From Kaistia defluvii (lineage in GTDB: Bacteria; Pseudomonadota; Alphaproteobacteria; Rhizobiales; Kaistiaceae), in the NCBI RefSeq assembly GCF_026343955.1, contig NZ_JAPKNI010000012.1, forward strand, positions 1 through 64,000: a DNA stretch of 64,000 nt, written 5' to 3'. The position numbers and the translations under genes are program-made. The notes under the pieces were generated by a model, which was given only the letters and a program-made list of their open reading frames with translations, did not search any database and was not told the DNA's origin. Below are positions 17,687 through 27,074 of this stretch, piece after piece (within the stretch, counting starts at the first letter, position 1; every line of letters begins with the position of its first letter).

Positions 17687-18907
17687 ATGAGCGAGTTCCA
17701 CAGCGTGCGGCGTCTGCCGCAATACGTCTTTGAGCAGGTCAACCGGCTTAAGGCGAGCGCTCGAGCCGCGGGCGCCGATATCATCGATCTCGGCATGGGC
17801 AATCCCGACCTTCCGACCCCGGCGCATATTGTCCAGAAGCTCGCCGAAACGGCGGCGCGTCCCGACGTGCACGGCTATTCGGCGTCGCGCGGCATCAACG
17901 GCCTGCGCAAGGCTCAGGCCGCCTATTACGATCGCCGCTTTGGCGTGAAGCTCGACCCGAACACGCAGATCGTCGCCACGATCGGCTCCAAGGAAGGCTT
18001 CGCCAACATGGCGCAGGCGATCACGGCGCCCGGCGACGTGATTCTCGTACCCAACCCGAGCTATCCGATCCATGCCTTCGGCTTCCTGATGGCCGGTGGT
18101 GTGATCCGTTCCGTGCCGGTCGAGCCCGGCCCTGAATTCTTCCACGCGATGGAACGTGCCGTCATGCACTCCATCCCGAAGCCGCTCGCCGTCGTGCTCT
18201 GCTATCCGTCCAATCCGACGGCGCATGTGGCCGATCTCGATTTCTATCGCGATGTCGTCGCCTTCGCCCGCAAGCACGAGCTGTTCGTGCTGTCGGACCT
18301 CGCCTATTCCGAGATCTATTTCGATGACGTTCCGCCGCCCTCGATCCTGCAGGTCCCGGGCGCCATGGACGTCGCCGTCGAGTTCACCTCGATGTCGAAG
18401 ACCTATTCCATGGCCGGCTGGCGCATGGGCTTCGCGGTCGGCAATGAGCGCCTGATCGCCGCGCTGTCGCGGGTGAAATCCTATCTCGACTACGGCGCCT
18501 ACACGCCGATCCAGGTCGCGGCCACCACCGCGCTGAACGGCCCGCAGGATTGCATCGAGGAGATGCGCCAGATCTACAAGCATCGCCGCGACGTGCTGGT
18601 CGACAGCTTCGGCCGCGCCGGATGGCAGATTCCCGCGCCGCGCGCCTCGATGTTTGCCTGGGTGCCAATTCCCGACGCCTTCAAGCCGCTGGGAAGCCTG
18701 GAATTCGCGAAGCTTCTGATCGAGAAGGCCGATGTGGCCGTCGCGCCCGGCGTCGGCTTCGGCGAACATGGCGATGACTATGTTCGCATCGCCCTGGTCG
18801 AAAACGAGCAGCGCATTCGTCAGGCCGCGCGCAATGTCCGTCGCTTCCTTGAAACAGCGGACAAAACGTTGCACAACGTCGTCCCTATCAGCAGCGCCCG
18901 GCGATAA
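17687..18907 (+). CDS. alaC: AlaC-type class I/II aminotransferase
   Basis: A 406-residue PLP-dependent aminotransferase of fold type I. The N-terminal IIDLGMGNPDLPTP and the lysine in SMSKTYSMAGWRMGF (K238) are typical of the AlaC/YfdZ branch, which makes alanine from pyruvate and glutamate. Some databases name this group LL-diaminopimelate aminotransferase; without biochemical data the substrate stays open. It sits 24 bases upstream of hom, and this linkage suggests a role tied to aspartate-family or branched amino acid metabolism. Confidence 0.88.
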   Translation: MSEFHSVRRLPQYVFEQVNRLKASARAAGADIIDLGMGNPDLPTPAHIVQKLAETAARPDVHGYSASRGINGLRKAQAAYYDRRFGVKLDPNTQIVATIGSKEGFANMAQAITAPGDVILVPNPSYPIHAFGFLMAGGVIRSVPVEPGPEFFHAMERAVMHSIPKPLAVVLCYPSNPTAHVADLDFYRDVVAFARKHELFVLSDLAYSEIYFDDVPPPSILQVPGAMDVAVEFTSMSKTYSMAGWRMGFAVGNERLIAALSRVKSYLDYGAYTPIQVAATTALNGPQDCIEEMRQIYKHRRDVLVDSFGRAGWQIPAPRASMFAWVPIPDAFKPLGSLEFAKLLIEKADVAVAPGVGFGEHGDDYVRIALVENEQRIRQAARNVRRFLETADKTLHNVVPISSARR

Positions 18908-18931
18908 GCCGGGCCCCTCTGGGGCGGTTAT

Positions 18932-20257
18932 ATGAATCAAGTACTTCGGCTGGGCGTCGCCGGTCTCGGCACCGTCGGCGCGTCCCTGCTGCGTTTGACG
19001 CAGCGCCATGCCAATGAACTGGCGCTGCGCTGCGGCCGGCCGGTCGTCGTGACTGCCGTGACGGCCCGCGATCGCTTCCGCGATCGCGGCCTCGACCTTT
19101 CCACCGTGACCTGGTTCGACGATCCGATGTCGCTGGCGCAGTCGCCTGACATCGACGTCTTCGTAGAACTGATGGGCGGCGCGGACGGCGCGGCCGCCGA
19201 TTCGGTGCGCGCGGCCCTCGACGCCAAGAAGCATGTCGTCACCGCCAACAAGGCGCTGCTGGCCAAGCACGGCACCGAGCTCGCGCGTCGCGCCGAGAAC
19301 AACGGCGTCTCGCTGAATTTCGAGGCCGCCGCTGCCGGCGGCATTCCGATCATCAAGACCCTGCGGGAGTCGCTTGCCGGCAACCGTGTCAGCCGCGTCT
19401 ATGGCATCCTCAACGGCACCTGCAATTACATCCTGACGCGCATGGAGCGGGAAGGCATCGCCTTCGACGCCTGCCTCGCCGAGGCCCAGCGCCTTGGCTA
19501 TGCCGAGGCCGACCCGACCTTCGACGTCGATGGCTTCGACACCGCCCACAAGCTGGCGCTGCTGACGGCGATCGCCTTCGGCACCGAGATCAATTCCGAT
19601 GCCATCTATGTCGAGGGCATCCGTTCGATCACGACCGCCGATATCGAGGCGGCGGACGAACTCGGCTACCGCATCAAGCTTCTGGGCGTGGCGACGCGCA
19701 CCGACAGCGGCATCGAGCAGCGCGTTCATCCGACCATGGTGCCGAAATCCTCGCCGATCGCGCGTGTCGACGGCGTTACCAATGCGGTGGCGGTGGAAGC
19801 GGATTTCGTCGGCAGGCTGGTGCTCTCCGGTCCCGGCGCCGGCGGCGACGCCACGGCCTCGGCCGTGATGAGCGACATCGCCGATCTGGCGCGTGGCGAC
19901 GTGGTCGGCACGTTCGGTCGCCCCGCCCATACGCTGCAGCCCTACCAGCAGGCCGTGATGCGGGCGCATGCGGGCGGCTATTACATCCGCCTTGCCGTCT
20001 ACGACCGGCCCGGCGCGTTCGCTGCCATCGCCAAGCGTATGGCCGAATACAGCATTTCGCTCGAATCGATCGTCCAGCGGCGGCGCGCGCCGAAGGCCGA
20101 TGCGCCGGAGCATCTGCAGCCGCTCGAGCCGCAACCGGTTATGCTCATCACCTATGAGACCACCGAGTCGCAGGTCAAGGAAGCGCTCGATCGGATTACG
20201 GCGGATGGTCATATTGCGGAGCAGCCGCAAATGATACGCATTGAACAACTGGCCTGA
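18932..20257 (+). CDS. hom: Homoserine dehydrogenase
   Basis: A 441-residue enzyme reducing aspartate semialdehyde to homoserine, the branch point to threonine and methionine. NAD(P)-binding motif GVAGLGTVGASLLRL is near residues 8-22. The catalytic-domain signature AEADPTFDVDGFDTAHKLAL lies in the middle. A C-terminal ACT domain (about 350-430, starting YYIRLAVYDRPGAFAAI) gives expected feedback control by threonine. The gene is in an operon-like order with alaC before it and glpX 15 bases after it. Confidence 0.97.
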   Translation: MNQVLRLGVAGLGTVGASLLRLTQRHANELALRCGRPVVVTAVTARDRFRDRGLDLSTVTWFDDPMSLAQSPDIDVFVELMGGADGAAADSVRAALDAKKHVVTANKALLAKHGTELARRAENNGVSLNFEAAAAGGIPIIKTLRESLAGNRVSRVYGILNGTCNYILTRMEREGIAFDACLAEAQRLGYAEADPTFDVDGFDTAHKLALLTAIAFGTEINSDAIYVEGIRSITTADIEAADELGYRIKLLGVATRTDSGIEQRVHPTMVPKSSPIARVDGVTNAVAVEADFVGRLVLSGPGAGGDATASAVMSDIADLARGDVVGTFGRPAHTLQPYQQAVMRAHAGGYYIRLAVYDRPGAFAAIAKRMAEYSISLESIVQRRRAPKADAPEHLQPLEPQPVMLITYETTESQVKEALDRITADGHIAEQPQMIRIEQLA

Positions 20258-20272
20258 GAGCGGAGCAGCACT

Positions 20273-21274
20273 ATGGCGATGACGGGGAATGCGAAGGCAG
20301 CGGGTCTGGACCGGATCCTGACGCTGGAGCTGGTGCGCGTTACCGAGCGCGCGGCCGTTGCGGCGGCGCGTTGGCGGGGCCGCGGCGACGAAATGGCGGC
20401 CGATCAGGCAGCCGTCGACGCCATGCGTCGCGAGCTCAACCGTCTGCCGATCGAAGGCACCGTCGTCATCGGCGAGGGCGAGCGCGACGAGGCGCCGATG
20501 CTCTATATCGGCGAGAAGGTCGGTCGCGGCTCTGGCCCGCGCGTCGACATCGCGCTCGATCCGCTCGAAGGCACGACGATCTGCGCCAAGAACCAGCCCA
20601 ACTCGCTGGCCGTGATCGCGATCGCCGAGGGTGGCAGCCTGCTCTATGCGCCCGACGTCTACATGCAGAAGATCGCCATCGGACCCGGCTATGCGACCGG
20701 CGTGGTCGACCTCGACGCCTCGCCGATGGAAAACATCCAGGCGCTGGCAGCCGCCAAGGGCGTTCCGGTCAACGAGATCACCGCCTGCATCCTGGACCGT
20801 CCGCGCCACGCCAAGCTGATCGAGGACGTGCGCGCCACCGGCGCGGCGCTCCGCCTGATCGGTGACGGCGACGTCGCCGGCGTCATCCACACCACCAATC
20901 CCGACGAGACCGGCATCGACATCTATCTCGGCATCGGCGGCGCGCCCGAGGGCGTGCTGGCCGCGGCGGCGCTTCGCTGCATCGGTGGCCAGATGCAGGG
21001 CCGCCTGGTGACGCAGTCCGACGCCCAGCGCGAGCGCGCGGCGAAGATGGGCGTCAAGGACTTCGATAAGAAGTTCACCCATGACGAGATGGCCCGCGGC
21101 GACGTGCTGTTCGCGGCAACCGGCGTCACGGACGGCAACCTGCTTTCCGGCGTGCGTTTCGCCCGCAATGGCGAGATCACCACCGACACGGTCGTCATGC
21201 GTTCGTCCTCCGGCACGGTTCGCTGGATCAAGGCGACGCATCGCGATCTCGAAAAGTTCGACAACGAGGGCTGA
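20273..21274 (+). CDS. glpX: Class II fructose-1,6-bisphosphatase
   Basis: A 333-residue GlpX-type phosphatase converting fructose 1,6-bisphosphate to fructose 6-phosphate in gluconeogenesis. Family motifs seen include EGTVVIGEGERDEAPMLYIG, the metal-binding DPLEGTT and the VNEITACILDRPRHAKLI block. The start at 20273 is preceded by an AGAGCGGAGCAG stretch serving as a ribosome-binding site. It is in tandem between hom and recJ, the arrangement known from many Rhizobiales. Confidence 0.96.
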   Translation: MAMTGNAKAAGLDRILTLELVRVTERAAVAAARWRGRGDEMAADQAAVDAMRRELNRLPIEGTVVIGEGERDEAPMLYIGEKVGRGSGPRVDIALDPLEGTTICAKNQPNSLAVIAIAEGGSLLYAPDVYMQKIAIGPGYATGVVDLDASPMENIQALAAAKGVPVNEITACILDRPRHAKLIEDVRATGAALRLIGDGDVAGVIHTTNPDETGIDIYLGIGGAPEGVLAAAALRCIGGQMQGRLVTQSDAQRERAAKMGVKDFDKKFTHDEMARGDVLFAATGVTDGNLLSGVRFARNGEITTDTVVMRSSSGTVRWIKATHRDLEKFDNEG

Positions 21275-21284
21275 TCCAGCTCCC

Positions 21285-23099
21285 ATGTCCATGTCATCCA
21301 GCGACGCACGGCGCGCCTTTCTGGGCGTAGAAGGATCCGTGACTGGGCGCCGCTGGACCGAACGGGTCGATGCGGCCTCGAGCCTGGTCGCAACCGCCAT
21401 GGCCCAGCGCCATGAGATCCCCGAGCTCGTCGCCAGGGTGCTGGCCGGGCGGGGCATCGCGCTCGACGATGCCGCGCATTTCCTCGATCCGAGCCTCCGC
21501 CGGCTGATGCCGGACCCTTCGGTCCTGACCGACATGGATGCCGCGGCATCGCGCATTGCCGATGCGGTCGAAGCCGGCGAGCATGTCGCGATCTTCGGCG
21601 ACTATGACGTCGATGGCGCAACGTCGTCGGCGCTGCTGGCCCGCTTCCTGCGCCATCAGGGCGTCGAGACCCGCATCTATATTCCCGACCGCATCTTCGA
21701 GGGCTACGGCCCCAATCCCGACGCCATCCGCACCCTCGTCGAAGAGGGCGCGCAGCTGATCGTGACCGTCGATTGCGGCTCGACGAGCCATGAATCGCTG
21801 GCGGTCGCGCGCGATCTCGGCCGGCTCGCCGTCGTGCTCGACCACCACCAGATGGGCGCGGAGCTGCCGCCGGCGCTCGCCGTGGTCAATCCCAATCGCC
21901 AGGACGATCTCTCCGGCCTTGGCCATCTCGCCGCCGTTGGCGTCACCTTCCTGGCGATCGTCGCCACCAACCGCGAACTCCGCAAGCGCGGCTGGTATGG
22001 CCCAAGCCGGCCGGAGCCGGACCTGCTGCAATGGCTCGATCTCGTGGCGCTCGGCACGGTCTGCGACGTCGTTCCCCTGATCGGCCTCAACCGAGCCTTC
22101 GTCACCAAGGGCCTGCTGGCGGTGCGCCGCCGGGCCAATCCGGGTCTGGCGGCGCTGTCACGGGCCGCACGCATCGACGCGCCGGTTGCGCCCTATCATC
22201 TTGGCTTCCTGCTCGGGCCCCGCATCAACGCCGGCGGCCGGATCGGCGACGCGGCGCTGGGCGCCCGATTGCTGTCGCTCGACGATCCCGCCGAGGCCGA
22301 GCGCATTGCCGTCGAACTGGACGATCTCAACAAGCAGCGCCAAGCCATTGAAACTTCGATGCTGGAAGAGGCGATCGCCGAAGCCGATGCCGAGATCGGC
22401 TCCGGCGAGGGGCCGGCCGTCATCGTCACCGCCAGCGATCGCTGGCATCCCGGGATCGTCGGCCTGATCGCCGCGCGCCTCAAGGAGCGCTTCCGCCGTC
22501 CCGCTTTCGCGATCGCCCTGATGCCGAACGGGCTCGGTACCGGCTCGGGCCGGTCGGTGGCCGGCGTCGATCTCGGCGGGCTGGTTCGCGGCGCCGTCGA
22601 GCAGGGGCTCCTGGTCAAGGGCGGCGGGCACGCCATGGCGGCGGGCCTCACCATCGAACCGTCGAAATTCGCGGAATTCCGCGCCTTTCTCGAGGCCGGG
22701 GCGGCGGAAGCCTCGCGTCGCGCGCGCCAGGCCGACCAGCTTCTGGTCGACGGTGCGCTGACGGCGCGCGCCGCCACGCCCGATTTCATCGACATGGTGG
22801 AGAAGGCGGGGCCGTTCGGCTCGGGACATGCCGAGCCGGTCTTCGCGCTGCCGGCCCATATCGTCGGCTATGCCGATACCGTCGGCAATGGCCATGTGAA
22901 GGTCACGCTTTCCGGTGGCGACCAGAACTTGAAGGCGATCGCTTTCCGCGCCGCCGACAATGATCTTGGCCGCATGCTGCTCGGGTCCCGCGGCCGGCCG
23001 CTGCATGTCGCCGGAACGCTGTCGATCGATCATTGGCAGGGCAGGCGGCAATCGAGCTTCCGCATTCTCGACGTCGCGCAGCCACAGCCGCTGCGTTAA
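21285..23099 (+). CDS. recJ: Single-stranded-DNA-specific exonuclease RecJ
   Basis: A 604-residue 5'-3' exonuclease of DNA repair. The DHH-family motif I FGDYDVDGATSS (DYDVD at 106-110) and motif III LDHHQ (DHH at 186-188) supply the metal ligands. The DHHA1 motif GGGHAMAAG is in the C-terminal half. The start at 21285 is chosen; an ATG at 21291 is also in frame. It lies ten bases after glpX. An inverted repeat overlaps its stop codon. Confidence 0.96.
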   Translation: MSMSSSDARRAFLGVEGSVTGRRWTERVDAASSLVATAMAQRHEIPELVARVLAGRGIALDDAAHFLDPSLRRLMPDPSVLTDMDAAASRIADAVEAGEHVAIFGDYDVDGATSSALLARFLRHQGVETRIYIPDRIFEGYGPNPDAIRTLVEEGAQLIVTVDCGSTSHESLAVARDLGRLAVVLDHHQMGAELPPALAVVNPNRQDDLSGLGHLAAVGVTFLAIVATNRELRKRGWYGPSRPEPDLLQWLDLVALGTVCDVVPLIGLNRAFVTKGLLAVRRRANPGLAALSRAARIDAPVAPYHLGFLLGPRINAGGRIGDAALGARLLSLDDPAEAERIAVELDDLNKQRQAIETSMLEEAIAEADAEIGSGEGPAVIVTASDRWHPGIVGLIAARLKERFRRPAFAIALMPNGLGTGSGRSVAGVDLGGLVRGAVEQGLLVKGGGHAMAAGLTIEPSKFAEFRAFLEAGAAEASRRARQADQLLVDGALTARAATPDFIDMVEKAGPFGSGHAEPVFALPAHIVGYADTVGNGHVKVTLSGGDQNLKAIAFRAADNDLGRMLLGSRGRPLHVAGTLSIDHWQGRRQSSFRILDVAQPQPLR

Positions 23100-23121
23100 C
23101 GGCGCCCTTTCGCGTTAACGC
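23093..23121. terminator. Inverted repeat overlapping the recJ stop
   Basis: GCGTTAACG (23093-23101) and CGTTAACGC (23113-23121) are perfect inverse copies around an 11-base loop, and the recJ TAA lies inside the left arm. No T-run follows, so its role as a terminator is only possible. Confidence 0.35.
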
Positions 23122-23531
23122 CCCGTTAGCCCTGCGTCATCGGGCCGGTCCGTTTTCACCGCCTTGGACAACCCTGCCGCGCGTCTCATCATCATGGTTG
23201 CATTTCTTTCATCAGACTGATGAACTAAATCCGTCCTGATTGAGAGTCGTTCCAATTACACGCATGGATTGTGGCGTTTCTCGACCACCGCTCCCTCGCC
23301 CTGTCGGGCGCCGAGTGTGTGACGCATAGTCGGGCGCCGCCCCTGATCCGTTCGCCGGGAACTGGGGACAGGAATGTACCAGGCATGCCGTTCTGCCGGT
23401 CGATCAAGCGACAGTGCCAAACCGGTCGGCGGAACAAGGCCGTATGACGACGCGGGCGAAGAATCTTGCCTTAAGATTTTAGCTATGGTGAAATAATTGC
23501 AACGCCGTTAGAAGCGGCGGGGAGAACCGGC
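23100..23531. other. Intergenic region upstream of the cupin regulator
   Basis: This 432-base gap follows recJ. No conserved frame, tRNA or riboswitch is visible. The last 70 bases before the regulator are AT-richer than their surroundings (about 23468-23502) and include a small CGCCG/CGGCG hairpin; this is the likely place for the operon promoter and autoregulatory site. No convincing -35/-10 pair could be fixed. Confidence 0.5.
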
Positions 23532-24188
23532 ATGAGCAGCGATCCCTTGAAAGTAGGATTGAAGATCCGAGACGCGCGCAAGCAGCGCCGGCTCACCCTG
23601 CAACGGGTGGCCGAGGCGACGGGTCTTTCGATCGGCTTCCTGAGTCAGGTCGAGCGCGATATCACCACGCCGTCTCTATCCTCGCTGGTCACGATCGCCA
23701 AGGCGCTCGACCTGCCGGTGAGCGCCTTGCTGCATCAGCCGGACCTGCCGAACGCGGTGTCCCGGCGCGAGGGCAGGGTGACATACGGCATCAATCCGGC
23801 CTGGATTTCGTATGAGCGGCTTTCGACGACGTTTCCGGGCCAGATGCTCAACGCCGTCAAGATGAACGTGCCGCCACGCTATCTCTCCGAGACCTCGTCG
23901 CATGAGGGGGAGGAGGTCGTCTATGTGCTGAGCGGTTCGATCCGCTATGTGATCGACGAGACCATCTACGAACTGCATGCAGGCGATACCCTGCATTTCT
24001 CGGCTCATCGTCCGCACCGGGTGCACAACCCCGCGGATCATGTCGCCGAGGTTCTTTCTGTCGGAACGCAGCAACTCTTCTCGGATACACCCCGCCATCG
24101 CGGGCCGTCCCATGCCGGGGCGCCGGATCTCGCCAAGAGCCAGGACAACAGCGCTGCGAACGACATAGCCGAGGGTGAAACGAGGTAA
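23532..24188 (+). CDS. XRE-family regulator with C-terminal cupin
   Basis: A 218-residue regulator. An N-terminal helix-turn-helix (about 9-65, with TLQRVAEATGLSIGFLSQVERDITTPSLSSL) is joined to a cupin sensor domain (about 110-180, with HEGEEVVYVLSGSIRY and HRVHNP). This architecture is that of PuuR/SutR-like proteins, which often control uptake and catabolism of the adjacent operon's substrate. It is immediately upstream of a binding-protein gene and is the probable local regulator; the ligand is unknown. Confidence 0.92.
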   Translation: MSSDPLKVGLKIRDARKQRRLTLQRVAEATGLSIGFLSQVERDITTPSLSSLVTIAKALDLPVSALLHQPDLPNAVSRREGRVTYGINPAWISYERLSTTFPGQMLNAVKMNVPPRYLSETSSHEGEEVVYVLSGSIRYVIDETIYELHAGDTLHFSAHRPHRVHNPADHVAEVLSVGTQQLFSDTPRHRGPSHAGAPDLAKSQDNSAANDIAEGETR

Positions 24189-24192
24189 CAAG

Positions 24193-25791
24193 ATGAAGAT
24201 GTTGCGTGCAACGCTGCTGCTGGCGGCGCTTTCGACGACGGCCCTGAGCACGGCGCCGGCCTTTGCCGAGACGGTCCTTCGCCTCGACGAGGCGCCGGTT
24301 GGCGAGCTCGATCCGGGCAAGGCGTCGGACTATGCCGACTCGATCCTGATGTTCAACGTCTATGACACGCTGGTCGTGCCGACGGCGGGCAAGCCGGGCA
24401 TGCAGCCGCATCTGGCGTCGAGCTGGACGGTCGATGGCAATGTCTACACCTTCACGCTGCGCGACGACGTCACGTTCCATTCGGGCAACAAGCTGACGGC
24501 GGACGACGTCGTCTATTCCTTCGACCGCATGATCGCGCTCGGGCAGGGCTTCTCCAACCTGTTCGTCGAGGATGTCGAGAAGGCCGAGGCCGTCGATGCC
24601 AAGACGGTCAAGTTCACGCTGAAGGGCCCTTACGCGCCTTTCCTGTCGGCGCTCGTCCGCCTGCCGATCCTCGATTCGAAGCTCGCCAGGCAGCATCAGG
24701 CCGCCGGCAAGTACGGCGCATTCGGCGATTATTCGGAAGCCTGGCTGTCGGCGAACGACGCCGGCTCCGGCGCCTATCTCGTCGAGACGCAGAACCCGCA
24801 GTCGGAGACGGCGCTCGCCAAGTTCCCGGGCTACTTCCTCGGCGCGACGCCGAAGTCACCCGACAAGGTCCGCTTCCGCTACGGCCTCGAGGCCTCGACC
24901 GTCCGCGCGCTGCTGTCCAAGGGCGAGCATGACATCGGCTCGCAGTGGCTGCCGCCGGAAGTCGCCAAGGCGCTCGCGGCCGACGACACCATGCAGCTGC
25001 TGACCGAAACCGGCACCAACGTCTTCTACATCAAGCTGAACACGGCCAAGGCGCCGCTCGACGACGTCCATTGCCGCCGCGCGCTTACCTATGCGTTCGA
25101 TTATGCGACCGCTGCCAAGATGGTCGCGGTGAGCGATACCGTCTCTCTCGGCAAGCCGGCGAACGGCCCGATCCCGCATGGCATGCTCGGTTCCTCCAGC
25201 GAGGTTCCGAACTACGCGCAGGACCTGGAGAAGGCCAAGGCCGAACTGGCGCAGTGCAAGTACAAGCCGGAAGAGACGCCGCTGGAGATCTCCTGGATCG
25301 CCGAGGTGCCGCTGGAAGAGCGTTTCGCCCTGCTGATGCAGGCGAATTTCTCCAAGCTCGGCTTCAAGCCGGAAGTGAAGCGGGTGCCCTGGGCGCTGTT
25401 CACCGACATGGTGACCAAGCCCGAGACGACGCCGAACATCTCGCAGATCTTCAACAGCGCGACGACGCCGGATCCGGATTCGTTGCTGTTCAACACCTAC
25501 CATTCCTCGGCCAAGGGCACCTGGCAGTCGCCGGAATACCTGCAGGACGCGGAAGTCGACAAGCTGCTCGAAGCCGGCCGCGCCGAAGTCGATCCGGCCA
25601 AGCGGCAGAAGATCTACGAGGATCTGAGCCAGCGCCTGCGCGACCTCGCCCCGACGATCTATGCCTATGACCAGGTCGCCGTGTTCCCGGCCCGCAAGGC
25701 GGTGACGGTGCCGGCCTTGTCGGATGATGCGCATCGCTATGCGCTGTCGGGCTACTCCTTCTCTTTCCGCGAAATGGAGATGGCGCCGTAA
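24193..25791 (+). CDS. Family-5 ABC transporter periplasmic binding protein
   Basis: A 532-residue solute-binding protein of the peptide/opine/nickel family (SBP_bac_5). The signal peptide ends at AFA near residue 24. Typical family stretches are YDTLV, LASSWTVDGNVYTFTLRDDVTFHSGNKLTADDVVYSFDR and the later DVHCRRALTYAFDY. The start at 24193 leaves four bases after the regulator stop and has an upstream GAGG site. The four transporter genes that follow and the HyuAB enzymes suggest a small peptide-like, amide or lactam compound as ligand. Confidence 0.92.
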   Translation: MKMLRATLLLAALSTTALSTAPAFAETVLRLDEAPVGELDPGKASDYADSILMFNVYDTLVVPTAGKPGMQPHLASSWTVDGNVYTFTLRDDVTFHSGNKLTADDVVYSFDRMIALGQGFSNLFVEDVEKAEAVDAKTVKFTLKGPYAPFLSALVRLPILDSKLARQHQAAGKYGAFGDYSEAWLSANDAGSGAYLVETQNPQSETALAKFPGYFLGATPKSPDKVRFRYGLEASTVRALLSKGEHDIGSQWLPPEVAKALAADDTMQLLTETGTNVFYIKLNTAKAPLDDVHCRRALTYAFDYATAAKMVAVSDTVSLGKPANGPIPHGMLGSSSEVPNYAQDLEKAKAELAQCKYKPEETPLEISWIAEVPLEERFALLMQANFSKLGFKPEVKRVPWALFTDMVTKPETTPNISQIFNSATTPDPDSLLFNTYHSSAKGTWQSPEYLQDAEVDKLLEAGRAEVDPAKRQKIYEDLSQRLRDLAPTIYAYDQVAVFPARKAVTVPALSDDAHRYALSGYSFSFREMEMAP

Positions 25792-25888
25792 GGCGCCGCC
25801 TTCCTCCGATCCGGCTCGCGGGCGCCTTCCTTGGGCGCGCGCCCGCGAGCCTCTTCTTCGGAGCAGGGCATGGGCTGGGCGCGGTGCT

Positions 25889-26017
25889 TTCACCTCTCCC
25901 TGGAGGGAGAGGTCGACGGCCGGAGGCCGGCGGGTGAGGGGTTACGGCCTCACCGGATAGGTTCCTAAACCCTCACCCGGAGCTTCGCTCCGACCTCTCC
26001 CACCAGGGAGAGGTGAA
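25889..26017. repeat. REPIN-like palindromic element (family B doublet)
   Basis: It is bounded by TTCACCTCTCCC (25889-25900) and the inverse GGGAGAGGTGAA (26006-26017). The two halves are inverted copies, each with its own CTCTCCC/GGGAGAG hairpin, and the inner ends carry GGGTGAGG and CCTCACCC. It lies inside the ABC operon, between the binding-protein and permease genes. Confidence 0.75.
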
Positions 26018-26044
26018 GAAAAAGGCCCAGCGAGCGGGTAGACC

Positions 26045-27073
26045 ATGGCGAACATCCTCCGATCCCTTCTGCATCGTCTCGGTGCCGCGCTGATCGTCCT
26101 GATCGGCATCTCGATGCTGATCTTCGCGATCGCCCGCGTCATGCCGGGCGACCCGGCCCGTATCGCGCTCGGACCCAACGCGACCGCCGAGCAGGTCGCC
26201 GCGCTCCGGCTGGAGCGCCATCTCGATGCCTCGCTGCCGGTGCAGTATTTTGAGTTCGTCAAGTCGCTCGCCAGAGGCGATCTCGGCACCTCGCTCTATA
26301 CCAACCGCCCGGTCACGACGGATATCGCGCAGTTCCTGCCGGCGACGCTGGAGCTGGTCCTTGTCTCCGGCATCCTGATGGTGCTGATCGGCCTGCCGCT
26401 CGGCATCCTGTCGGCCCATTTCCGCGGCCGTTTCCCGGATCATGTCGGCCGGCTCATCGCGCTGCTCGGGGTCTGCACGCCGGCCTTCGTCTGGGGCGTC
26501 ATCCTGCAGCTGGTGCTCGGCTATTTCTGGGGCTGGTTCCCGATCGAAGGCCAGCTGGCCCAATCGACCGTGGCGCCGCCGCTGGTGACCGGCTTCATGC
26601 TGATCGACACGCTGCTCGCCGGCGATGGCGCGGCCTTCCTCGACGCGCTGCACCACCTGATCCTGCCATCCCTGGCGCTGGCCATGTCGGGCCTTGGCCA
26701 GACGGCGCGGCTGACGCGCTCCAACATGAACGAGGTCTATGAGCGGCCCTATGTCGAGATGGCGCGCGCCTATGGCTTTCCCGCCCGGCGGATCGCCACC
26801 CGCTATGCCTTCCGGCCGGCGCTGATCCCGACCCTGACCATCCTCGGCCTTGAATTCGCGGCCATGCTCGGCAACGCCTTCCTGGTCGAGAAGGTGTTCG
26901 GCTGGCCCGGCCTGTCGCGCTACGGCGTCGAGGTCATCCTCCGCAAGGATCTCGATGCCATCGTCGGCACGGTGCTGATCATCGCCGCCGCCTTCCTGAT
27001 CGTGAACATCATCGTCGACATCCTGGTGAACGTCATCAATCCGCGCATCCGTCTCGCAGCGGGGAGGGCATAA
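26045..27073 (+). CDS. ABC transporter permease, DppB type
   Basis: A 342-residue inner-membrane permease of the dipeptide/oligopeptide class. It begins with a long transmembrane segment and carries the usual RVMPGDPARIALGPNAT early loop. The C-terminal half has the binding-protein-dependent permease segment (MARAYGFPARRIATRYAFRPA) that contacts the ATPase. The family has six membrane spans. It forms a heterodimer with the product of the next gene one base downstream. A repeat element lies before it. Confidence 0.95.
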   Translation: MANILRSLLHRLGAALIVLIGISMLIFAIARVMPGDPARIALGPNATAEQVAALRLERHLDASLPVQYFEFVKSLARGDLGTSLYTNRPVTTDIAQFLPATLELVLVSGILMVLIGLPLGILSAHFRGRFPDHVGRLIALLGVCTPAFVWGVILQLVLGYFWGWFPIEGQLAQSTVAPPLVTGFMLIDTLLAGDGAAFLDALHHLILPSLALAMSGLGQTARLTRSNMNEVYERPYVEMARAYGFPARRIATRYAFRPALIPTLTILGLEFAAMLGNAFLVEKVFGWPGLSRYGVEVILRKDLDAIVGTVLIIAAAFLIVNIIVDILVNVINPRIRLAAGRA

Positions 27074-27074
27074 G

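Noticed and set aside
17660-21556. A minus-strand open frame of about 1300 codons antisense to alaC, hom and glpX
   Set aside because: The plus strand holds clear orthologues with intact motifs; the antisense frame has arginine/aspartate/glycine-rich composition typical of high-GC shadow frames and no recognisable domain.
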